Source of the DNA: Campylobacterota bacterium
GTDB taxonomy: Bacteria; Campylobacterota; Campylobacteria; Campylobacterales; Thiovulaceae
Assembly: GCA_030152305.1 (NCBI GenBank)
Contig: JASKOM010000003.1
Coordinates: 62,001 to 126,000, forward strand
Direction: 5' to 3'
Length of the DNA: 64,000 bases
The position numbers were made by a program, and so were the translations under genes. Shown here piece after piece: positions 34,222 through 43,454 of this stretch. Under the pieces are notes generated by a model, which worked only from the letters and a program-made list of their open reading frames with translations, searched no databases and was not told the DNA's origin. Position 1 is the first letter of the stretch. Each line of letters starts with the position of its first letter.

Positions 34222-34722
34222 ATGAATAATTTCGATTCACTTAGATCAGAATTTGATAAATTTGTTGTTGAGAAATGTTCTATTGATGAAAAAGATAGAC
34301 GAGAACGAGACGAAGAAAGTGAAATTCCTAAAGAGGAACTTCCGCTTTTTTCTGATGAATTAGCTCGTCGTTTGCTTTCGCCAACAATTGCTGGAGCGAA
34401 TATTTCTCGAATAGATTTAAAATTAATCAGCGATGAAACAGGCGATAGTGTGCAAGTTAGCACACGACACAGAATGCTAAAATCGATTCTAAGACATAAA
34501 CGAAATCGTGAAGAAATCGAACCAGTGTTTAAAAATATCGATTCTCGATTAAACGGAAGAATTCTTTTATATCGAGAAATATTAAATAATTATCCAAAAA
34601 GCGAATATATATTTATAAATTATATTTCCAAAATCGAAAATTTGCAAAAATTCATGAAAGACACTTTGATGAATTTTCAAGATATTTCTCCTGATGCAAA
34701 TCCTATTTCTTTCGATTCGTAA
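34222..34722 (+). CDS. Hypothetical protein downstream of flgE
   Basis: A 166-residue soluble protein that starts 6 bases after flgE, so it is probably in the same transcript. It is highly charged, with an acidic-basic stretch (DEKDRRERDEESEIPKEELP) and predicted helices towards the end (LQKFMKDTLMNFQDI). No signal peptide, membrane helix or known motif is seen. It could be a flagellar accessory or chaperone because of its place, but nothing in the sequence shows this. Confidence 0.6.
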   Translation: MNNFDSLRSEFDKFVVEKCSIDEKDRRERDEESEIPKEELPLFSDELARRLLSPTIAGANISRIDLKLISDETGDSVQVSTRHRMLKSILRHKRNREEIEPVFKNIDSRLNGRILLYREILNNYPKSEYIFINYISKIENLQKFMKDTLMNFQDISPDANPISFDS

Positions 34723-34739
34723 AATTAATATCTAACTAA

Positions 34740-34755
34740 TATTTCACGTGAAATA
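34740..34755. promoter_or_regulatory. parS-like palindrome
   Basis: TATTTCACGTGAAATA is a perfect 16-bp palindrome that matches the bacterial parS consensus TGTTTCACGTGAAACA at 14 of 16 positions, with the two changes symmetric. parS is the ParB-binding centromere, usually near oriC. It lies in the 100-base gap between two genes. A single copy is seen in this window. Confidence 0.5.
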
Positions 34756-34808
34756 AATTAATAAAACCTTTCCTTTCTGATAAAATATAGAAATTCTCAA
34801 ATTTATCA

Positions 34809-34815
34809 GGGGGGG
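34809..34815 (+). promoter_or_regulatory. G7 tract used as ribosome-binding site
   Basis: Seven G lie 7 bases before the ATG at 34823 and replace the usual AAGGA. Tract length changes would alter spacing to the start codon and could tune translation. Confidence 0.5.
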
Positions 34816-34822
34816 AAACATT

Positions 34823-35689
34823 ATGTCGCTTGAAGCAATCAAAACTCATAAAGATGTTTCAAAGTTATCTATTTTTGTTGTTCTTTTAGTAGGACTTTTT
34901 TTATTCGGCTCACTCGCTGAAGCAATATTCTTCGCCGAAGAAATATTTAAACGAAGTGAAATAGCTGGTTACGGCTATATAACTCTTATTTCGGCTATTA
35001 GCTATTTTATAGGTTCTTTTATTTTTGATGAGGTTCTCGCTATTTGGAGCTTGAAATCTGTTGATTCAATAAAAGCAATGAGTGATCGTCTTAAAAAAAT
35101 GCCAACTGACGAGACTATTTTATTTGCAAACCAAATAATTAAACATTATCAAACCTCATCAATTGGTTCTATCGGTGTTGAAAAATTCAGAAGTCAATTT
35201 GGAATTATTTCACATGGCGAAATAATTAATGCTGTTTCTCGAGATATTTTAACTCCAATTGATATCGAAGTTGAAAAATTAATTTTTAAATATGCAAAAG
35301 AAAACGGTGTCGTTTCAGCTGTTTCACCTGTTGCAATTCTTGATTTATTATTTTTATTTTGGCGAAATATGAGAATGGCAAGAGAAATATTTGAACTTTA
35401 CGGATTTAAAACAGGTTTTGTAGGTCAATTTGTAATTATGAGAAAAATTGGTGAAGCCTTATTTTTTGCAGGAGTTGCTGAAATGACCGAAGAAGCAATT
35501 TCGATTTTAACAAGTCAAACTCTTGTTTCTAAAGTTTCGTCATCAATTGCAAGTGGTTTAGGAAATGCAATTTTTACCGTTCGAGTTGGAATTGCTGTTA
35601 TCGAAACTGTTCGACCAATAAAAAGCGAAAATAAAATTGGTTTAATTACTAAATTTATCAAAAGCTTTAATCCATTTAAACGAGATTAA
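34823..35689 (+). CDS. Hypothetical membrane protein
   Basis: A 288-residue protein with two clear N-terminal membrane helices (LSIFVVLLVGLFLFGSLAEA, and GYITLISAISYFIGSFIFD) and a further hydrophobic segment near 175 (VSPVAILDLLFLFWRN). The C-terminal half has a Gly/Ser-rich stretch (SSIASGLGNAIFTVRVGIAV). It resembles the TIGR01620/DUF697-type inner-membrane proteins only in outline, so the family is not assigned. It sits 6 bases before the PLP-homeostasis gene and is probably co-transcribed. The ribosome site is a G7 tract. Two GATGAGGT octamers are inside. Confidence 0.6.
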   Translation: MSLEAIKTHKDVSKLSIFVVLLVGLFLFGSLAEAIFFAEEIFKRSEIAGYGYITLISAISYFIGSFIFDEVLAIWSLKSVDSIKAMSDRLKKMPTDETILFANQIIKHYQTSSIGSIGVEKFRSQFGIISHGEIINAVSRDILTPIDIEVEKLIFKYAKENGVVSAVSPVAILDLLFLFWRNMRMAREIFELYGFKTGFVGQFVIMRKIGEALFFAGVAEMTEEAISILTSQTLVSKVSSSIASGLGNAIFTVRVGIAVIETVRPIKSENKIGLITKFIKSFNPFKRD

Positions 35690-35695
35690 TTAAAT

Positions 35696-36367
35696 ATGTC
35701 AAATCAACTTCGAGATCGTTTGGATTCTGTTATTGAACGAATTGAACGAGCTAGAAAAGGTTTCAGTCATCATCATATCGTTAAAATCGTAGCTGTTACA
35801 AAATATAGCGATAGTTCAACTGTTGAAGCTTTATATAATTTGGGACAGCGAACTTTTGGTGAAAATCGTGTTGGCGACTTAGAAGAAAAAAATGCTATTT
35901 TAATCAATTTACCGATTGAATGGCATTTTATCGGCACAATTCAAACAAATAAAATTAACAAACTTTTATCGTTAAAACCTAGTTTAATTCAAAGTATAGA
36001 TTCTGTTAAAACTGCTGAAGCTATTTCTCAACGATTACAAAATGGTGAAAATATTTCTGCTCTTCTTCAAATTAATGGTGGTCGCGAAATTCAAAAATCT
36101 GGAATTGAACCAGAATTAGCCGAGGAAACATATCATGAAATCTTAGAAAAATTTCCAAATATTAAATTAAAAGGTGTTATGACAATTGGAACTCATACCG
36201 ATGAGGTGAACAAAATTGCCGAATCTTTTAATTTAACTCGAAAGATTTTTGAAAAAGTTCAATCAAAAGGAGCTTCGATTTGTTCAATGGGAATGAGTGG
36301 AGATTTTGAAATTGCCATTTCCGAAGGAAGTAACATGGTCAGATTAGGATCTGTTCTCGTTAAATAA
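35696..36367 (+). CDS. PLP homeostasis protein (YggS/PROSC family)
   Basis: A 223-residue fold-III PLP-binding protein that buffers pyridoxal phosphate; no catalytic activity is known for the family. PLP-lysine site: IVKIVAVTKYSDSSTVEALY (residue ~36). Other family motifs: FGENRVGDLEEK, WHFIGTIQTNKINKLL, LQINGGREIQKSG, GVMTIGTHTD and the phosphate-binding end SMGMSGDFEIAISEGSNMVR. It is a single domain of the usual length. The ATG is in a weak context. A two-way terminator made of inverted GATGAGGT follows. Confidence 0.93.
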   Translation: MSNQLRDRLDSVIERIERARKGFSHHHIVKIVAVTKYSDSSTVEALYNLGQRTFGENRVGDLEEKNAILINLPIEWHFIGTIQTNKINKLLSLKPSLIQSIDSVKTAEAISQRLQNGENISALLQINGGREIQKSGIEPELAEETYHEILEKFPNIKLKGVMTIGTHTDEVNKIAESFNLTRKIFEKVQSKGASICSMGMSGDFEIAISEGSNMVRLGSVLVK

Positions 36368-36381
36368 ATTTTTATTACCAA

Positions 36382-36422
36382 AACCTCATCGAATAATTCA
36401 AAATAATTTTTTTGATGAGGTT
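36382..36422. terminator. Two-way terminator from an inverted GATGAGGT pair
   Basis: AACCTCATC (36382-36390) and GATGAGGTT (36414-36422) pair in a 9-bp stem with a T-rich loop, between the convergent PLP-protein and lepA genes. T-runs flank it. It is the second such inverted pair in the window. Confidence 0.7.
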
Positions 36423-36441
36423 GTTTTATATTTAAAATAAA

Positions 36442-38241
36442 TTAATTATCTTTTCCAATTTTTAAAACACTTAAAAATGCTTCTTGAGGCAACTCGACTT
36501 TACCGAATGCTTTCATTCGTTTTTTGCCTTCTTTTTGTTTTTCAAGAAGTTTTCTTTTTCGAGTTATATCACCGCCGTAACATTTTGCTGTAACATTTTT
36601 ACCCATTGATTTTACAGTTTCACGAGCAATAATCGTATTTCCTAAACTTGCCTGAATTGCAACTTCGAATAATTGCCGTGGAACAACATCTTTCATATGT
36701 TTTACAAGTTCGCGACCGCGACTTTGTGCATGTTCGCGAGGAACAATTAACGAAAGTGCATCAACGATATCACCAGCAACTCGAACATCTAATTTAACTA
36801 AATCGCCGATACGATATTCAATTGGTTCGTAATCAAAACTTGCATAACCTTTTGTCGAACTTTTTAAGACATCATAAAAATCAAGAACGATTTCATTTAA
36901 TGGCAACGAATATTGCAACATAACTCGTCGTTCATTTATATATTCCATTTTTTCTTGAAGTCCTCGTCGATTTGTCATTAAATTTATAATATTTCCAAGA
37001 TAATCCGTCGGAGTTAAAATCGTTGCCATAACATAAGGCTCTTCGATAGTTTCAATTCGTTGAACTTCTGGAAATTGCGACGGATTTTGAATTTCAATTT
37101 TCGAACCATCAGTAAAATTAATTTTATAAACAACTGACGGAGCCGTTGCAATTAATTCTAAATCAAATTCTCGTTCGAGTCGTTCTTTGACGACTTCCAT
37201 ATGCAATAAACCTAAAAAGCCAACTCGAAAACCAAAACCTAAAGCAATCGAAGTTTCTGGTTCATAAGTTATCGAACTGTCGTTTAATTTTAATTTTTCA
37301 AGAGCTTCTCGCAAATCTTCAAATCGATCTGTTTCAATTGGATAAATTCCTGCAAAAACAAACGGTTTAGCTGGTTTAAATTCATCAACTGGTATTTTTG
37401 CTGGTTTTTTAAAATCTGTAATCGTATCGCCAACATGAATAGTCGAAACAGTTTTAACACCAAGAACAACAATTCCAACTTCACCCGCTGAAATTTTCGA
37501 AGTTTCCATTCGTCTTTTTGGATGTGGATATAAAAGAGCCTGAATCTGATAATTTTCTCCACTGCTCATTAATTGAACATTTTGATTAATATTTAATTCG
37601 CCATCAAAAACTCGAACAAGTGCAAGAGTTCCCAAATAATTATCAAACCAAGAATCATAAATCAAAGCTCGAGGCGAAGCTTTTAATTCACCTTTTGGAC
37701 TTGGGATTTTATCGACGATTTGATCTAATAATTCTTTTATGCCGATACCCGCTTTTGCACTTACAAAAATTGCATCAGAACAATCAATTCCAAGAGTATT
37801 TTCGACCTCATCGGCAACTCGTTCAGGTTCAGCCGCGGGTAAATCAATTTTATTAATAACAGGAATAATTTGCAAATTATTTTCGATAGCAATATAAACA
37901 TTGGCAATCGTTTGAGCTTCAACACCTTGAGAAGCATCAACAACTAATAAAACACCTTCACTAGATTTTAACGATTTGCTAACTTCGTAACTAAAATCAA
38001 CATGCCCAGGTGTATCGATTAAATTTAAAATATAATTTTTGCCATCTTTTATATAATTTAATCTAACAGATTGAGCTTTAATCGTGATTCCTCGTTCTTG
38101 TTCTATTTCCATTGTGTCCATCATTTGAGAAGATAATTCTCTATCTGTAACACCGCCACATTCTTGAATTAATCGATCGGCAAGTGTGCTTTTGCCGTGA
38201 TCAATATGAGCAATAATAGAAAAATTTCTAATATTTTCCAT
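36442..38241 (-). CDS. lepA: Elongation factor 4 (LepA)
   Basis: A 599-residue ribosomal GTPase that back-translocates or helps initiation under stress. G motifs: G1 [14 protein letters not shown] (residue ~11), G2 [10 protein letters not shown]3 DTPGHVDF, G4 NKIDLP. EF-G-like domains II, III and V follow. The C-terminal LepA-specific domain is recognised by [20 protein letters not shown] and [21 protein letters not shown]. Length and order are normal. The ATG start has AAAGG about 9 bases upstream. It is the last gene of the nrdB-dapF-lepA group on the - strand; 28 bases separate it from dapF. Confidence 0.97.
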   Translation of the reverse strand: MENIRNFSIIAHIDHGKSTLADRLIQECGGVTDRELSSQMMDTMEIEQERGITIKAQSVRLNYIKDGKNYILNLIDTPGHVDFSYEVSKSLKSSEGVLLVVDASQGVEAQTIANVYIAIENNLQIIPVINKIDLPAAEPERVADEVENTLGIDCSDAIFVSAKAGIGIKELLDQIVDKIPSPKGELKASPRALIYDSWFDNYLGTLALVRVFDGELNINQNVQLMSSGENYQIQALLYPHPKRRMETSKISAGEVGIVVLGVKTVSTIHVGDTITDFKKPAKIPVDEFKPAKPFVFAGIYPIETDRFEDLREALEKLKLNDSSITYEPETSIALGFGFRVGFLGLLHMEVVKERLEREFDLELIATAPSVVYKINFTDGSKIEIQNPSQFPEVQRIETIEEPYVMATILTPTDYLGNIINLMTNRRGLQEKMEYINERRVMLQYSLPLNEIVLDFYDVLKSSTKGYASFDYEPIEYRIGDLVKLDVRVAGDIVDALSLIVPREHAQSRGRELVKHMKDVVPRQLFEVAIQASLGNTIIARETVKSMGKNVTAKCYGGDITRKRKLLEKQKEGKKRMKAFGKVELPQEAFLSVLKIGKDN

Positions 38242-38269
38242 TTTTATAAAACCTTTTGATTAAATTAAT

Positions 38270-39016
38270 TTATTTAAATTCAGCATAAAAAACTCGAGAA
38301 ACAGCTCCTCGAAATAAAAGCCTGTCATCTTTTAATGATAAATATAATTTTTCACCACTTTTCGGAAAAACATTGGCATCTAATTTAAAAAAACCTTCTT
38401 GTGAAGCTCGATAAAAACATCCAGCCATTCCAGTTCCACAAGCCAAAGTTTCATTTTCGACACCTCGTTCAAAAGTTCGAACAAATAAATTACCATTATT
38501 TTTATCGACTTTGGCAATATTTACATTGGCATTATATTTCCATCGTAATCTTCTTGCATCTTCGATATCAAAATCAGAAATATCATCTCGCAAACTGACT
38601 AAATGCGGAACTCCAGTATTTATTAACCACCAGTTATAACCAGATTCTTCGATATCAACTTTTAAAATTTTCGGCGGTGTTAAATCAGTCGAAACGATAT
38701 CGCCATCAACAAAACAGCCAATTTCACCTGCACCAGTTAAAAATTTTAAATTTTTATCAGCCAAATTATTATTAAAAGCATAATGTGCGGTTGCTCGACT
38801 TCCGTTGCCACACATTTCAGCCATTGTTCCATCTGAATTATAAAAAAGCCATTCGAAATCTAATTCGTGATGAGGTATCAAAACGATAAAACCGTCAGCA
38901 CCGATTCCAGTTTGTCGATTGCAAACTTTTTTAGCAAATTCAGAAAAATCTTCTCGTTTAAATTTATGAGTTATAACAAAATCGTTGCCACTTGCATTAT
39001 ATTTTTCTAAAATCAT
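38270..39016 (-). CDS. dapF: Diaminopimelate epimerase
   Basis: A PLP-independent racemase that makes meso-diaminopimelate from the LL form, for peptidoglycan and lysine. It has 248 residues. The two catalytic cysteines are in EMCGNGSRATAHYA (residue ~68) and ETLACGTGMAGCF (~193), each at the N-terminus of a helix in the duplicated fold. ASGNDFVI at the start is also family-typical. The ATG is two bases after the nrdB stop (TAAAAATG), so the two genes are coupled. Confidence 0.96.
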   Translation of the reverse strand: MILEKYNASGNDFVITHKFKREDFSEFAKKVCNRQTGIGADGFIVLIPHHELDFEWLFYNSDGTMAEMCGNGSRATAHYAFNNNLADKNLKFLTGAGEIGCFVDGDIVSTDLTPPKILKVDIEESGYNWWLINTGVPHLVSLRDDISDFDIEDARRLRWKYNANVNIAKVDKNNGNLFVRTFERGVENETLACGTGMAGCFYRASQEGFFKLDANVFPKSGEKLYLSLKDDRLLFRGAVSRVFYAEFK

Positions 39017-39018
39017 TT

Positions 39019-40059
39019 TTAATCATCCCATAAATTATTATCATCTTGTTCGTCAAAACTTAAACCACCTTTAACATAAGCCGTCGATTGTGATTCAAAG
39101 AAATTCGCTTTTGTTTCGTTGATTTTTGAAAACTCATCAACCCATTCGATAGGATTTTTAAATCGAGCATACAGTGGATTTAAATCAAGTTTCAATAATC
39201 TTGAATCAGCTAAATATTCGATGTAACTTCTTAATAAATTAGATGGCAAACCGCTATTAATATATTCGCCCCAGCTGATTTCTAAATTCACAGCTTCACG
39301 AAACATTTCACGAATTTCCTCTTTAAAATCATCGGTAAATATTTCAGCATTTTCTCGCATGTTTTCTCGAATCATTGATGTATAAAGTGATAAATGTGTT
39401 ACTTCGTCTCTTTGAATTAATCGAATCATGATCGCTGAACCTAACATTTTACCTTTTCTTGCCAACATATAAATATAAAGAAAACCGCTATAAAAGTAAA
39501 TTCCCTCCAAAATTACATTAGCAAAAAAGCTTTTGATGATATTTTTATCAGTTGGATTTTCGGCTAACTCCATATAAATACCAGCGATTTTATCGTTCTT
39601 AGCTTTTAACTGTTCATTCGTTCGCCATAAATTATAAATCTCTTTTGGATTCTTTGAAAAGCTTTCTAGCATAACTTGATACGAATGCGAATGTAAAACC
39701 TCCTCGAATGCTTGACGAATTACACACATATTTAATTCAGGTGCAGTAATATATGGATTAATATTATCGTTCAAATTATTAGCTTGAATCGAGTCCATAA
39801 ATATTAATTGACTCAATGCACGATCAAAACCTGATCGCTCCTCTTGAGTTAATTTTTCTTGATAATCTCTTGCATCGCCGTTTAGCTGAACCTCTTCAGG
39901 AAACCATGTATTTTGTAACATAACTTTATATAAGTTATAAGCCCATTGATATTTTAAGTCGTTTAGCTCAAAAATACCAGTTGGATCGCCTCCGATTATT
40001 TTTCTGTTTTTCACAATCTCACTTGATTGTGGATTATATATTTGTTTTTTAGACAACAA
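39019..40059 (-). CDS. nrdB: Ribonucleotide reductase class Ia subunit beta
   Basis: A 346-residue small subunit that holds the diiron-tyrosyl radical for dNTP synthesis by NrdA. The iron site and radical are visible in AFEEVLHSHSYQVML (Glu and His ligands with the Tyr that aligns with E. coli Y122), together with ELAENPTDKNIIKSFFANVI and the second E/H pair in RLIQRDEVTHLSLYTSMI. The C-terminus NNLWDD is the tail that docks on NrdA. The length is usual. NrdA is not in the window. Aerobic class Ia fits a microaerophile. Confidence 0.95.
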   Translation of the reverse strand: MLSKKQIYNPQSSEIVKNRKIIGGDPTGIFELNDLKYQWAYNLYKVMLQNTWFPEEVQLNGDARDYQEKLTQEERSGFDRALSQLIFMDSIQANNLNDNINPYITAPELNMCVIRQAFEEVLHSHSYQVMLESFSKNPKEIYNLWRTNEQLKAKNDKIAGIYMELAENPTDKNIIKSFFANVILEGIYFYSGFLYIYMLARKGKMLGSAIMIRLIQRDEVTHLSLYTSMIRENMRENAEIFTDDFKEEIREMFREAVNLEISWGEYINSGLPSNLLRSYIEYLADSRLLKLDLNPLYARFKNPIEWVDEFSKINETKANFFESQSTAYVKGGLSFDEQDDNNLWDD

Positions 40060-40135
40060 AATATCCTTTATGTTTTTTATACTATTATTGAAATAATTTA
40101 TTTTTTTATTTTACTTGATGAGGTGATGAAAAGAC

Positions 40136-40174
40136 AAAACTTAGTCTAAATAAATTATATATAAACTAAGTTTT
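40136..40174 (-). terminator. Terminator after the small coiled-coil gene
   Basis: On the - strand AAAACTTAG and CTAAGTTTT pair in a 9-bp stem, followed by TTTTGTCTTTTC. It lies 20 bases after the stop of the gene at 40196-40435. Confidence 0.7.
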
Positions 40175-40195
40175 AGTTATGCGGTGTAATAAAAA

Positions 40196-40435
40196 TTAAT
40201 CTAGATCTTCTATTAATTTTTTAGCTTTTTTGCGAAGATTGTCAATAGCTTGAAGCTCAGATAAAAGTTTGTCGTGATCAGAACCTTCAGTATCTTTTAA
40301 TTTTTTGTTAAGTTTTTCTCGTTTTTCTTTCAGTTCTTTTCTAAGTTTTAAAAGTTTTTCAATCTCTTTTTCTTGTTTTTTTCGTTTAAAGTCAAAAAAT
40401 TTCGTAATTTTTTCAATTATTTTTTCTGTTTTCAT
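40196..40435 (-). CDS. Small coiled-coil protein
   Basis: A 79-residue, very Lys/Glu-rich protein that is predicted to be one long helix with heptad-like spacing (EIEKLLKLRKELKEKREKLN, then ELQAIDNLRKKAKKLI). No signal peptide. The ATG has AGGAG about 8 bases upstream. No family recognised. It is the last gene in the proB group. Confidence 0.6.
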   Translation of the reverse strand: MKTEKIIEKITKFFDFKRKKQEKEIEKLLKLRKELKEKREKLNKKLKDTEGSDHDKLLSELQAIDNLRKKAKKLIEDLD

Positions 40436-40490
40436 GTTTGAACTCCTATTTATTGTGAATCATAGACATTCTAGCACATTTTTTATTTGA

Positions 40491-40976
40491 TTATTTTAAT
40501 AATTTTTTATCTAAAATTTGCCACATATTAAATGTTCCAACTGTTGCAAATATAAAAAATACGATTAAAAAAATATGTTCTGAATATATATTAAATATGT
40601 AATTTATAAAAAACAAGACGGCAATAATTAAAATTGTTCTTAAAATCCAAGTTCGCCAAATATTTCGAATATCTGATAAATTCATTTCATCTAAATTTTT
40701 TATTTGATTAACATCACAGCTTTGATTAACCGCAATTTTTATATTACTTTCGATATATTTTAAAGCTGGTTTTATTGCAAAAAACGGTGAAACTGTTAAA
40801 CCGAAAACAAGCCAAAAATCAAATTGTTGAACGATCGAAATATAAACATGTTCAAGACTATCAAAATAGAGAGCAAAAGAAAAAATAGTCGATAAAAATA
40901 GTGCTATAAAAATAGCAAACCCGAAAAAAAACATATTCCAATATATTAATACTCGCCAAAAAGATATATTATTCAT
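40491..40976 (-). CDS. Four-helix membrane protein
   Basis: A 161-residue inner-membrane protein with about four helices (YWNMFFFGFAIFIALFLSTI, FWLVFGLTVSPFFA, ILRTILIIAVLFFINYIF, IFLIVFFIFATVGTFNM). A small soluble loop separates the pairs. The start is two bases past the stop of the TIGR02757-like gene, so they are coupled. No family recognised. Confidence 0.65.
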   Translation of the reverse strand: MNNISFWRVLIYWNMFFFGFAIFIALFLSTIFSFALYFDSLEHVYISIVQQFDFWLVFGLTVSPFFAIKPALKYIESNIKIAVNQSCDVNQIKNLDEMNLSDIRNIWRTWILRTILIIAVLFFINYIFNIYSEHIFLIVFFIFATVGTFNMWQILDKKLLK

Positions 40977-40978
40977 TT

Positions 40979-41743
40979 TTAAATAATTCTTTCTTGTCCT
41001 ATTCGATAAAGTGCAAAATCATATTTTATAGGATCTTCTGGATCGAATTCTTTTAATTTAGCTGTTAATTCAAATACGGCTTTTAAATCATAAGTTTTAC
41101 GATTTAATAAGCCTAATTTTTGCGAAATATGAAAAGTATGTGTATCAAGCGGAATTAATAAATCAGCCTTTGAAATATCATTCCAAAGCCCTAAATCGAG
41201 ATTATCTTTTCTAACCATCCAACGAATAAATAAATTCCATCGTTTTAATGGAGATTCGCCTGTTAATTTGCCTGTTGGTGCATCACCGATTAAAAATTTA
41301 TAGCCTTGTGATTCATACGGATAAATATTTTTAATTCGATTAATTATCATGGCAATGCCATTTAAAACAGAATTATTTTTTTGATAACCAGATTTAAAAA
41401 TTTGCTGGAGAGTTTCACCATTTTTTGATATTCGATTTAGAGCAATAAAAATAGCAATAACATCATTATTATTTTGAAATCGATAAATTTTAGATTTTAA
41501 TTTTTGTTGAATTTCGACCTCATCGCTATTTAAAAGATCAAAATCTAGACTTTGCAAAAATTTTAAAATTAACGAAGCTTTACCGTAAGCGAAAAGTGCT
41601 GAAATTAAAGCAACTCGTTCATCGTTCCATTTTTTGGCAATAATTAATGGATCTGGTTTATCAATAGATAATTCAAAAATTGAATCTCGTTTTGATACTT
41701 CAGAATCTAATAATTTTTTTATTTTTAATAATTCGTCATTCAT
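40979..41743 (-). CDS. TIGR02757/DUF2400 family protein
   Basis: A 254-residue cytoplasmic protein of the DUF2400 family. Landmarks: KWNDERVALISALFAYGKAS (~37-56), FRFQNNNDVIAIFIAL-like region (YRFQNNNDVIAIFIAL), KRWNLFIRWMVRKDNLDLGL and LLIPLDTHTFHISQKLGLLN. The last two resemble helix-hairpin-helix DNA glycosylases (DTH with a nearby RWM..), and a link to base-excision-like proteins has been suggested from similarity. The function is not known. It is co-transcribed with proB, 18 bases downstream of it. Confidence 0.8.
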   Translation of the reverse strand: MNDELLKIKKLLDSEVSKRDSIFELSIDKPDPLIIAKKWNDERVALISALFAYGKASLILKFLQSLDFDLLNSDEVEIQQKLKSKIYRFQNNNDVIAIFIALNRISKNGETLQQIFKSGYQKNNSVLNGIAMIINRIKNIYPYESQGYKFLIGDAPTGKLTGESPLKRWNLFIRWMVRKDNLDLGLWNDISKADLLIPLDTHTFHISQKLGLLNRKTYDLKAVFELTAKLKEFDPEDPIKYDFALYRIGQERII

Positions 41744-41761
41744 TTATTTAATTATCCAAAG

Positions 41762-42529
41762 TTAATTTTTAAACAAAGTTCCTGAATCTCTTTCACCAGT
41801 TAATAAATATTTTTCAACAAGAGGAAGATTGAAACCTGAAGCTAAAAGCATTGCACTATTTCGTTCAAGTAAAAATTTAGCTGATTTTAACTTTGTAACG
41901 ATTCCGCCAGTTGCAAATTGATTATTAGGCGAAACAGTTTGATTTAATTCCTCATCAGAAATAAAATTTATATTTTTTTGAAGAACAGCATCATTAAATA
42001 ATCGTGGGTTTTTATTATAATATCCGTCAATATCAGAAAGAATAATTAACAAATCACCACCAAAATAAAAAGTCGAATGTGCTGAAAGTTGATCGTTATC
42101 TCCAAAAGCCAATTCTTCAGTTGCAACAGTGTCATTTTCGTTAATAATCGGAATAACACCATTTGCTAAAAGCACATTAACAGTATTTTTTGCATTTTCA
42201 GTTCGTTTCCGAGAATCGAAATCTGCTTCGATAATTAATATTTGTGATATCGTAATATTAAATTTATCAAATTTATTTCGATAGACACTCATTAAATATG
42301 GCTGACCAATTGATGCCAATGCTTGTTTATTTGCAAGAATTTTTTTATCAAGTTGAACTTTTGTAAAACCTGCTGAAACTGCTCCAGATGTAACGATAAT
42401 TACATCAATGCTATTTTTTTTTAAATTTGCTATAAATTGGGCAATTTGTTCTATTCTATCTTCAGCTAAATTACCATTTTGAGTCAAAATAGCTGTGCCA
42501 ATTTTTATAATTATTCTTTTGTATTCCAT
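41762..42529 (-). CDS. proB: Glutamate 5-kinase
   Basis: A 255-residue amino-acid kinase that phosphorylates glutamate in the first step of proline synthesis. It starts IIIKIGTAILTQNG and shows VIIVTSGAVSAGF, the active-site segment IPIINENDTVATEELAFGDN, LIILSDIDGYYNKNPR and FATGGIVTKLKSAK. The C-terminal PUA domain of the E. coli enzyme (367 residues) is absent, as is common in this phylum. Start with ATG; a weak site is present. It lies 31 bases after the DUF3298 gene. Confidence 0.93.
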   Translation of the reverse strand: MEYKRIIIKIGTAILTQNGNLAEDRIEQIAQFIANLKKNSIDVIIVTSGAVSAGFTKVQLDKKILANKQALASIGQPYLMSVYRNKFDKFNITISQILIIEADFDSRKRTENAKNTVNVLLANGVIPIINENDTVATEELAFGDNDQLSAHSTFYFGGDLLIILSDIDGYYNKNPRLFNDAVLQKNINFISDEELNQTVSPNNQFATGGIVTKLKSAKFLLERNSAMLLASGFNLPLVEKYLLTGERDSGTLFKN

Positions 42530-42560
42530 TTAACCAATCTATTTTTATTATATTAATTTT

Positions 42561-43370
42561 TTATTTTGATGAGGTTGATTTATATCTTATAAATTTTTTA
42601 TCAAGCCATTTTGAGAAAGTCGTATTTGGAATCAACAAATTTGTAATTTTTTCAAATGGAATTGTAAAAATGATTGTTCCGTAACAATAAGCTGCAATTT
42701 CATAAGGAACATAAATAAAACTCAAGCCGTTTTGTGAAATCGAGAAATTTTCGTTTAATTTAAAGCCATCTTCAAACCAAAATTCTTCAAACGATGAAAC
42801 ATTTAAGTCAAGTTTAAATTCTTCTTCACCAATTTGTCGTAATTTTTCTCGAGAATTATCAGCAATAATATCATTTAATTTTAATATTTTGCCAGTTTCT
42901 CGTTCGAACAACATATATTGAACATAAGAATTTGGATGAGCTCCGCCATTAAAAGAATATTCTTGAAAAGCAACTTCGATAAAAGTTTCATCTTTATAAG
43001 TTGTTCCAATATTTAATTCGTATTCTGAAACACATGAATATTCTTCACATTTTTCTAGATTATCAGCTATTTTTTTACCTTCGATATCGAATAATTTTTG
43101 AAGATCCAGTTTTGAATCGTTGTTTTCTGGGAAAAAAGATTGTCGTATAAATGAGTCGATAAACTCGTTAATTTTTGTCGAACCAAAATCTCGCATAAGT
43201 TCAACTTTGATGTGATATTTTTTTGTTTCGTCATTAAATGAAACTGTTTTCATGTCTGTTTTATTTAAAATTTGAATTTCGGCTTGATCAAATTCAAGCG
43301 AATATAAATTTATATTTTGACTTAAAAATAAAACTGTGGCTATGCTAAAAATTGATTTACTGTGTAACAA
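42561..43370 (-). CDS. Secreted DUF3298/RsiV-like protein
   Basis: A 269-residue protein with a signal peptide (SKSIFSIATVLFLSQNINLY). The mature part matches the DUF4163/DUF3298 pair found in RsiV: EVAFQEYSFNGGAHPNSYVQ then ERETGKILKLNDIIADNSRE, and NGLSFIYVPYEIAAYCYGTI with FTIPFEKI at the end. Such domains bind ligands outside the membrane; RsiV binds lysozyme. Here there is no membrane anchor after the signal, so it is likely periplasmic. The start is TTG with GAGGAA 6 bases upstream. Confidence 0.8.
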   Translation of the reverse strand: MLHSKSIFSIATVLFLSQNINLYSLEFDQAEIQILNKTDMKTVSFNDETKKYHIKVELMRDFGSTKINEFIDSFIRQSFFPENNDSKLDLQKLFDIEGKKIADNLEKCEEYSCVSEYELNIGTTYKDETFIEVAFQEYSFNGGAHPNSYVQYMLFERETGKILKLNDIIADNSREKLRQIGEEEFKLDLNVSSFEEFWFEDGFKLNENFSISQNGLSFIYVPYEIAAYCYGTIIFTIPFEKITNLLIPNTTFSKWLDKKFIRYKSTSSK

Positions 43371-43454
43371 GATTGTGTTCCTCGTAGATAGTTGAGAAAA
43401 GTGAGAAAAATAGGCGGAATTAATTTTCCGCCAACTAATAAAATATATAAAAAA

